The notes under the pieces were generated by a model. It had not been told where the DNA came from, searched no databases, and was given only the letters and a program-made list of their open reading frames with translations. A program made the position numbers and the translations under genes. A DNA stretch of 47,779 nt from Yoonia sp. (lineage in GTDB: Bacteria > Pseudomonadota > Alphaproteobacteria > Rhodobacterales > Rhodobacteraceae): NCBI RefSeq assembly GCF_017854415.1, contig NZ_JAFMHR010000006.1, positions 1 through 47,779 of the forward strand, in the 5' to 3' direction. Of this stretch, positions 42,168-47,779 are shown in pieces (the first letter of the stretch is position 1; every line of letters begins with the position of its first letter).

Positions 42168-44132
42168 CTATTTAGGCCGATCGCTGCCCTTTGCAAAGTT
42201 TATCTGTCCAAGAAGCTGATCAAATGCACTTTGTTCTTCCTTCTTCATGCGTGCGCCGTTTTCACCAATGGCATATTCAGCCTTGTCTTCGTTGTCGCCC
42301 CGGCCGGCCTTGTCCACGGCTGCTGTAGACTGCGCCAACCGCCATGTCAGCCCTTCATCGGCAACACCGCCAAGGTCGGCAACAGCATCTTCGATTTCGC
42401 GCTTGTGGCCATGTCGCGCCGATAATTTGGCAAATTCTTCTGCCAGACAAAGCCGCACGATTTCTACGTCACCACCACGCCGTATTGCGGGGCTGATAGC
42501 GACATGGTTCTGGCTCATCAGCTTTTCAAGGGGTGCTGATCCCAGATCGTCGATCACGCGAGCCCGCAAGTCGTTTGCGCCAAGATGTCGCAGCAAGCAA
42601 GACTGCAAATCACGGTGTGTTGGATCGCGACTATTCATTTGCTCAAGCGGTGTTTCAAAATCGACGGCCACGGAGGGGGCCGCGATCATCGCTGCCAATA
42701 TGACAGCCTCGCGGACGTGGTCTTCGTCCGCTGCGGCACCAGCAAGCGCCGATCTGCGCGCGGTGGCTACGGGACTGACATCACGCTTCCATGGGTCTTG
42801 CTTACCATTCCACGCACGGTTTCCGGCAGACCGTGGCGCTGCCGCCTTACGCGTTGAAAACAACGCCCAGCGCATGTCTTTGATCGCTTGGCCATAGTGG
42901 TTCCGGATAGATGGATCTTGGATCAGCTTAATCTTTTCGCGCAGCGTTTTGTCGAGGGCCGCCTTGCGTTCCGGACTATCAAAAACTTTGCCCTCTGTTT
43001 CGCGTTGCCACAGCAATTGCACCATCGGGATCGCTTGATCCAGCAATTGCTGCATCGCTCCTGCCCCTTGCGCCTTGATCAAATCATCAGGGTCCAACCC
43101 TTCTGGCATCAGTGCAAAGCGCAGCGATTGCCCTGCCTCCAACAATGGCAACGCAATTTCAATCAAACGCATTGCGGCGCGCAATCCTGCTGTATCCCCA
43201 TCCAGTGCAATGATTGGCTCTGGCCCGATGCGCCAAAGCAGGCGCAATTGATCCTCAGTGATCGCTGTACCCAAGGGGGCGACAGTTGCGGTAAAACCAG
43301 CCTCTGACAGCGCGATCACGTCCATATAGCCTTCAGCCACGATCAGCGGCTTCCCCTTGCCAGCAGCCTCCCGCGCAGGCCCGTGGTTATAAAGGCTGCG
43401 TCCCTTATCAAACAGCGCCGTCTCTGGCGAATTATAATATTTCGCCGGCGCATTCGGGTCCATCGCACGGCCCCCGAAACCGATTGCACGACCCCGCGCA
43501 TCGCGAATGGGAAACATGATCCGGTCACGAAAACGGTTATAGAGCCCGCCGCCGCGGTCACTTTCTGCAGCAAGGCCCGCGTCGACAGCTAGCTTGGGAT
43601 CAACGCCTTTGCCCTGCAGATGCTCTAGAACGCCCCCATTTGCGGGGGCAAACCCGATATCCCAACGCGCCTGCGCCTCGACGCTCAATCCACGCCGTTC
43701 CAGATAATCGCGTGCATCAGCCGCCACCGCAGTCTGCAATTGCAAACGGTGAAACTGCACGGCCTGTTCCATCACATCGGTTAGAACAGTGCGCGCATCC
43801 GCCTTTTCTTGCGCACGCGGATCGCGGTCTGGCACCGGCATACCTGCTTCAGCCGCAAGTATCTTGACCGCTTCCATGAACTCGACGTTCTCGGTTTCGC
43901 GTACAAACGAAATGGCATCGCCCTTCGCATGACAGCCAAAACAGTAGTAAAACCCTTTGCGATCATCGACGTGAAAGCTGGCGCTTTTCTCTTGATGGAA
44001 CGGACAAGACGCCCATAGATCACCCTTGCCCTGATTGGATTTGCGGGTGTCCCACATAACTTTACGGCCTACGACCTGCCCCAAAGACAGCCGATTGCGT
44101 AATTCATCAAGGAAACCGGGTGGAAGACTCAT
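42168..44132 (-). CDS. dnaG: DNA primase DnaG
   Basis: A 654-aa primase. Zinc-binding domain with Cys43, His46, Cys64 and Cys67 (CPFHQEKSASF, YYCFGC). The RNA polymerase core has IMFPIRDARGRAIGFGGRAM, the TOPRIM motif VAEGYMDVIAL and ALDGDTAG. The C-terminal helicase-binding domain starts near residue 480. It makes primers for replication. ATG 44132 (MSLPPGF) is the family start, with only a poor ribosome-binding site. The dnaG-rpoD order is the classical macromolecular-synthesis arrangement. Confidence 0.97.
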   Translation of the reverse strand: MSLPPGFLDELRNRLSLGQVVGRKVMWDTRKSNQGKGDLWASCPFHQEKSASFHVDDRKGFYYCFGCHAKGDAISFVRETENVEFMEAVKILAAEAGMPVPDRDPRAQEKADARTVLTDVMEQAVQFHRLQLQTAVAADARDYLERRGLSVEAQARWDIGFAPANGGVLEHLQGKGVDPKLAVDAGLAAESDRGGGLYNRFRDRIMFPIRDARGRAIGFGGRAMDPNAPAKYYNSPETALFDKGRSLYNHGPAREAAGKGKPLIVAEGYMDVIALSEAGFTATVAPLGTAITEDQLRLLWRIGPEPIIALDGDTAGLRAAMRLIEIALPLLEAGQSLRFALMPEGLDPDDLIKAQGAGAMQQLLDQAIPMVQLLWQRETEGKVFDSPERKAALDKTLREKIKLIQDPSIRNHYGQAIKDMRWALFSTRKAAAPRSAGNRAWNGKQDPWKRDVSPVATARRSALAGAAADEDHVREAVILAAMIAAPSVAVDFETPLEQMNSRDPTHRDLQSCLLRHLGANDLRARVIDDLGSAPLEKLMSQNHVAISPAIRRGGDVEIVRLCLAEEFAKLSARHGHKREIEDAVADLGGVADEGLTWRLAQSTAAVDKAGRGDNEDKAEYAIGENGARMKKEEQSAFDQLLGQINFAKGSDRPK

Positions 44133-44171
44133 GGCTGCTAGTATCTGCCAATTCACCCCAAAGGCCAATCC

Positions 44172-44203
44172 TTCTTCAGAGCCTAAATATCCCCGCCGGA
44201 GGC
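44172..44203 (+). repeat. 32-bp dispersed intergenic repeat, copy D
   Basis: 31 of 32 positions match copy A (12083-12114). It lies between the soxG stop and the dnaG start. Confidence 0.9.
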
Positions 44204-44204
44204 A

Positions 44205-44225
44205 TCAAAATTCTTCGAATTTTGA
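44205..44225 (-). terminator. Hairpin after soxG
   Basis: Perfect 9-bp A/T-rich stem TCAAAATTC/GAATTTTGA with a 3-nt loop, one base past the soxG stop. No T run follows, so terminator activity is uncertain. Confidence 0.4.
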
Positions 44226-44226
44226 C

Positions 44227-44748
44227 TTAACGCAGGGCAACCCCACGCATTGCAATCTGTAGGTCATGCACCAATGTCGCAGCCATGGACCGCATGACCA
44301 TAATCTCAAAGCCCTGCGGCCCAATCCGCGTGATTGTTACAGACAAATGCCCCAACATCGTTTTCGCGACATGGTCCACGTGAAAAATGTGCCCGCGCAA
44401 ATCGACAGGGACCAAGCGCGCCAAGACATCCTCGACACCAAGCCCTTCGATGTGAACAACCGCCCATGCATCGGTCTGATCTGACACCGCTGCCAGCCCG
44501 TCCAATGACACTGCACCTGTCACCATCCAAACCCCATGTCCAAACCAAGACACAGCACCAGAGCGGCGATTGGGTGCAGCCAATCCAGCACCAACTTGGT
44601 CTTTTAGGCTGGTCGAGGTTGCCTTGGTTTTCCCGTCAAAAGCGGCAACTGACGTCAAGCGATCGATGCTGACCTCGGTCACCACAATGCCCCCGATCTC
44701 CAATGGCAGCAGGCCGCTACAAGGCGAAAGTGCAATCAATTTAGCCAC
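44227..44748 (-). CDS. soxG: Sarcosine oxidase gamma subunit SoxG
   Basis: A 173-aa subunit of heterotetrameric sarcosine oxidase. The pattern SWFGHGVWMVTG, VVHIEGLGVEDVLARLVPVDLR, FHVDHVAKTMLGHLSVTITRIGPQGFEIMVMRS is typical of SoxG and the GcvT-like fold. Start is GTG 44748, with GGAGG eight bases upstream lying inside the end of soxA, and the genes overlap by eight bases. It is the last gene of the sox group seen here. Confidence 0.9.
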   Translation of the reverse strand: MAKLIALSPCSGLLPLEIGGIVVTEVSIDRLTSVAAFDGKTKATSTSLKDQVGAGLAAPNRRSGAVSWFGHGVWMVTGAVSLDGLAAVSDQTDAWAVVHIEGLGVEDVLARLVPVDLRGHIFHVDHVAKTMLGHLSVTITRIGPQGFEIMVMRSMAATLVHDLQIAMRGVALR

Positions 44749-47647
44749 GCGCACGCCCTCCGGTTGGGTCAAAAAAGACAGGATCACACACGGTGACCTC
44801 TTGAGTAATATCCCGCAGATGATCGCATAGTTTGATCACTTCGCCGTGGCGCGCGCGGCCATTTTCAAGAAAGCCCAGCGCCAGATGCGTATCAAGCGTG
44901 GGCGAATAGCACACAGATGTCGCATAGCCCTGGCTGTTTTCGCGCACCGCCGATGCCCCTGCTTTAAACAAATGCGCACCGGCACTTAGCGCGTGATCGC
45001 GACCTTTGGACTGCAATCCGACCAACTGCTGGCGGGTTTCGCCGTGCAAACCAGGACGGGCGGCTGCTGCTTTGCCGATGCAATCCTTCTTGGCACTGAC
45101 CATCCTGTCCATGCCAATATCAAACGCGGTTGTGCGCCCGTGGATTTCGGCATGTGTGATAAAACCCTTTTCGATGCGCAAGACATTCAACGCTTCCATG
45201 CCGTATGGTCCGCCGCCCATGACTTCGGCTTGGGCGACCAGTTGCCGGAACAAGCTCTCGCCATAGCGTGACGGCACAGAGATTTCGTAAGCGTGTTCCC
45301 CAGAAAACGAGATACGGAACAATCTGCCTTTGGCACCGCCGACACCGACAGTCCCGCACGCCATGAACGGCCAAACCTCATCATTCAGCTTTTTATCCAG
45401 AACAGTATTCAACAGCGCCCGCGCTTGCGGTCCAGCCACGGCAAACTGCGCCCACTGCTCTGTCACCGAAATGACCGACGCATCCAGATCGGGCCGCAAC
45501 GCTTGCAAGACAAACTCTAGATGACGCATGACCAACCCAGCAGCAGCGGTGGTTGTCGTCATCACAAAATGCTGTTCGCCCAGCCGTGCGGTCGTGCCGT
45601 CATCCAGCACGTGCCCGTCTTCGCGCAACATCAGACCGTAGCGGACCCGCCCAACTTTGAGGGTTGAAAACATGTTGGTATATACAAAATCCAACAGAGC
45701 AGCAGCATCTGGCCCCTGCACATCGATCTTGCCAAGCGTCGATACATCGCAAACGCCGACTGATCCGCGGACATACCCGACTTCGCGGTCACAAGACTGA
45801 CGCCAATTGGTTTCACCCGTTTGCGGAAAGTAGCTTGGACGATACCAAAGCCCCGCCTCGATCATCGGCGCGCCGCGCGCAACAGTAGCCTTGTGCGAGG
45901 TAGTAAACCGTTCAGGCGCAAAGCCCTTGCCTTGGCTGCCCGCGCCCATCGCTGCTATAGAAACAGGAACATAGGGCGGGCGAAATGTTGTCGTGCCCGT
46001 CTCGGGAATGCCGCGTCCCGTCGCATCAGCCAAGATCGCCAAAGCCACCACATTGGATGATTTGCCTTGATCGGGTGCCATACCTTGCGTGGTATAACGT
46101 TTCATATGCTCGACCGAGCGAAAGTTCTCTTGGGCAGCGAGTTTGATGTCCTTGATGTGCACATCGTTCTGGAAATCGATCCATTTGCGCCCTTTGCCTT
46201 CGACCGACCATAGCGGCGTGATAGCATATGCAGTGTCATCAGCGGCGGGCACCGTCACCTTGGGTTTTAACCCAAGGCCCGTTGAAACTTCCATTGCGGC
46301 CGTAGCACCCTCGGCTAGACAATCCGCAGTGCTAAATGCCCCGTTACATGCACCCGCCGTCACCATACCCGGCACGCTATCCGGAGTGGGGATGAACGAT
46401 GCGATCTCTTCTTTCCACGTCGGGCGCCCATTCATGTGACATGTCAAATGCACCGTCGGGTTCCAACCACCCGACATTGCAAGGCAATCGGTGCGGATAA
46501 CCCGCGTGCCGTTCCCATGGCTGATCGTTATACTTTCGAGAGCATGACGGCCCTTGGTCGCGGTGACTTGCGCGCCCGTGTAGACAGGGAAATCACCCAA
46601 CACCTGCGCATCTTCGCGACTATCGATGACAGCTGCGACCTTGATGCCAGCAGCAGCCAGGTCCCGTGCAGTCCGGTGCGCATCGTCATTATTGCCAAAA
46701 ATCGCGACCGATTTACCCGGTGCAACGCCCCAACGGTTTACATAGGCGCGCACGGCGCTGGCCATCATAATGCCCGGGCGGTCGTTGTTGGGAAATGCGA
46801 TCGGACGCTCTAACGCACCAGCGCAAAGGATCGCGCGTTTAGCAACTATACGCCAAAAACACTCTAGCGGTTTACCCTGCGCACGCGGCCCGGCGATTTG
46901 TTCGAGTGCACCGTATGTGCCTTGATCATATGCCCCCGTCACCGTTGTACGCGTCATCATACGCACGTTGGGCAAGGCGGCCAATTCGGCCAAGGCAACC
47001 GCAACCCATTCCACTGCAGGCATGCCATCTATATCTTCGCGCTCGCGCAACAGACGGCCGCCCATGGCAGTATCTTCATCAGCCAAGATAACCTCTGCAC
47101 CAGCGCGCCCAGCGGTCAGGGCCGCCATCAATCCCGCAGGCCCCGCGCCAATCACCAGCATGTCGCAAAAGGCAAAAGCCTTTTCATAATCATCAGGGTT
47201 TGTCTGGCCGCTTAACGCGCCCAAACCAGCGGCCCGCCGGATTACAGGCTCGTAAAGTTTTTCCCAAAAGCTGCGCGGCCACATGAAGGTCTTGTAGTAG
47301 AATCCTGCCCCTAGAAACGGCGAAACCAGATCATTCACCGCCATCGCGTCATAACGCAGCGATGGCCAAGCGTTCTGGCTTGATACCTCTAGCCCCTCGG
47401 ACACTTCCAAAGTCGTCGCGCGCACGTTCGGTTCTGCTTGCGCACCGCGCCCCACGGTCATCAGCGCGTTTTGCTCTTCCGATCCTGCAGACATCACGCC
47501 ACGCGGGCGGTGGTATTTAAACGAACGGGCCATCAGCTTGATGCCATTGGCTAAAAGGGCCGCGGCCACTGGTTCACCCGGCACACCTTGTAGGCGCTGC
47601 CCATCAAAGGTGAACATAACTGTGTTTTCGGGTGCGCGAACTCTCAT
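44741..47647 (-). CDS. soxA: Sarcosine oxidase alpha subunit SoxA
   Basis: A 968-aa flavoprotein subunit. The N-terminus has a ferredoxin-like fold (FTFDGQRLQGVPGEPVAAALLANG). An NAD-binding Rossmann domain follows (DMLVIGAGPAGLMAALTAGRAGAEVILADED, from about residue 165), and the C-terminal half is aminomethyltransferase-like (GVCDVSTLGKIDVQGPDAAALLDFVYTN, then the folate-binding region near 700-900). The complex oxidises sarcosine to glycine, passing the one-carbon unit to tetrahydrofolate. ATG 47647 overlaps the soxD stop as ATGA. An upstream frame extension is not homologous. Confidence 0.95.
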   Translation of the reverse strand: MRVRAPENTVMFTFDGQRLQGVPGEPVAAALLANGIKLMARSFKYHRPRGVMSAGSEEQNALMTVGRGAQAEPNVRATTLEVSEGLEVSSQNAWPSLRYDAMAVNDLVSPFLGAGFYYKTFMWPRSFWEKLYEPVIRRAAGLGALSGQTNPDDYEKAFAFCDMLVIGAGPAGLMAALTAGRAGAEVILADEDTAMGGRLLREREDIDGMPAVEWVAVALAELAALPNVRMMTRTTVTGAYDQGTYGALEQIAGPRAQGKPLECFWRIVAKRAILCAGALERPIAFPNNDRPGIMMASAVRAYVNRWGVAPGKSVAIFGNNDDAHRTARDLAAAGIKVAAVIDSREDAQVLGDFPVYTGAQVTATKGRHALESITISHGNGTRVIRTDCLAMSGGWNPTVHLTCHMNGRPTWKEEIASFIPTPDSVPGMVTAGACNGAFSTADCLAEGATAAMEVSTGLGLKPKVTVPAADDTAYAITPLWSVEGKGRKWIDFQNDVHIKDIKLAAQENFRSVEHMKRYTTQGMAPDQGKSSNVVALAILADATGRGIPETGTTTFRPPYVPVSIAAMGAGSQGKGFAPERFTTSHKATVARGAPMIEAGLWYRPSYFPQTGETNWRQSCDREVGYVRGSVGVCDVSTLGKIDVQGPDAAALLDFVYTNMFSTLKVGRVRYGLMLREDGHVLDDGTTARLGEQHFVMTTTTAAAGLVMRHLEFVLQALRPDLDASVISVTEQWAQFAVAGPQARALLNTVLDKKLNDEVWPFMACGTVGVGGAKGRLFRISFSGEHAYEISVPSRYGESLFRQLVAQAEVMGGGPYGMEALNVLRIEKGFITHAEIHGRTTAFDIGMDRMVSAKKDCIGKAAAARPGLHGETRQQLVGLQSKGRDHALSAGAHLFKAGASAVRENSQGYATSVCYSPTLDTHLALGFLENGRARHGEVIKLCDHLRDITQEVTVCDPVFFDPTGGRARG

Positions 47648-47779
47648 CGTTCTACTTTCTCGGCCAAAGTGGCGCTGTGCACCGCATGGGTGACGGTGTT
47701 GCGTGCAACGACCAGCCAAGCCCCGCAGCCCGCCTCGTGAAACCACAAATCGCGGGTGTCACCCGCAGGGTTTGCACGG
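47644..47779 (-). CDS. soxD: Sarcosine oxidase delta subunit SoxD (3' part)
   Basis: The last 44 codons and the stop of soxD enter from the right edge, encoding ANPAGDTRDLWFHEAGCGAW then a THAVHSATLAEK tail. The small delta subunit binds zinc and forms part of the oxidase. The single Cys in GCGAW is consistent with the family. Its stop overlaps soxA by four bases. The 5' part is outside the window. Confidence 0.88.
   Translation of the reverse strand, partial: RANPAGDTRDLWFHEAGCGAWLVVARNTVTHAVHSATLAEKVER

Overview
The window looks like a contiguous chromosomal segment of a marine-type alphaproteobacterium of the Rhodobacteraceae (Roseobacter group). The evidence is the combination of a SAM-II riboswitch before metZ, a CarD-FdxA-S4-SUV3-like helicase block, an nrdR-rib-nusB cluster, an MmcB gene with a GTTC-N7-GTTC LexA box, a histidine tRNA without an encoded G-1, an alphaproteobacterial RpoH, and soxDAG sarcosine oxidase genes. 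Function assignments come from reading protein motifs; no database search was run. No prophage, transposase, IS element or CRISPR array is visible.

Layout. 1-1250: 3'-truncated metZ (-) with promoter, SAM-II riboswitch, intrinsic terminator and an odd 27-bp tandem repeat. 1324-8562: GST (+), PilZ protein (+), septation protein YciB (-), DMT transporter (-), ftsY (-), a fused NuoE-NuoF formate-dehydrogenase-type subunit (-), an AlkB-like membrane hydroxylase (+) and a small exported protein (+). 8568-12685: xseA and an unknown membrane protein (-), purD (+), carD (-). 12897-17002: fdxA, S4 protein, SUV3-like helicase, TPR protein (all -). 17076-24080: SCP2 protein and hydrolase (+), threonine ammonia-lyase (-), Mbl exonuclease and ATP-dependent ligase (+), pepF (+). 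24169-28625: DUF4389 protein and Gfo/Idh oxidoreductase (-), rpoH with a heat-shock-type promoter (-), rluD (-), tRNA-His (-), DUF6324 protein (+), SOS-type mmcB (-). 28947-30174: a 48-aa membrane protein, a strong structured-RNA candidate, an exported protein and a small membrane protein.

30240-39515 is a riboflavin cluster on the minus strand (nrdR-ribD ... ribE-ribB-ribH ... nusB), split twice by plus-strand gene pairs: kpsS-kpsC (poly-Kdo capsule linker synthesis) between ribD and ribE, and a small exported protein plus a DUF2145 protein between ribH and nusB. The second pair has its own promoter bracketed by two identical palindromes and is the best candidate here for an undescribed system. 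39670-47779: HlyU-like protein, rpoD, dnaG (macromolecular-synthesis genes), and soxG, soxA and the end of soxD (all -).

Regulation that can be read directly: SAM-II attenuation of metZ, a sigma-32-type promoter for rpoH, a LexA box and a TTAA-N7-TTAA (CtrA-type) site around mmcB, paired operators before the DUF2145 module, and several intrinsic terminators. A 32-bp intergenic repeat with the core ATATCCCCGCCGGAGGC occurs three times, with a fourth partial copy.
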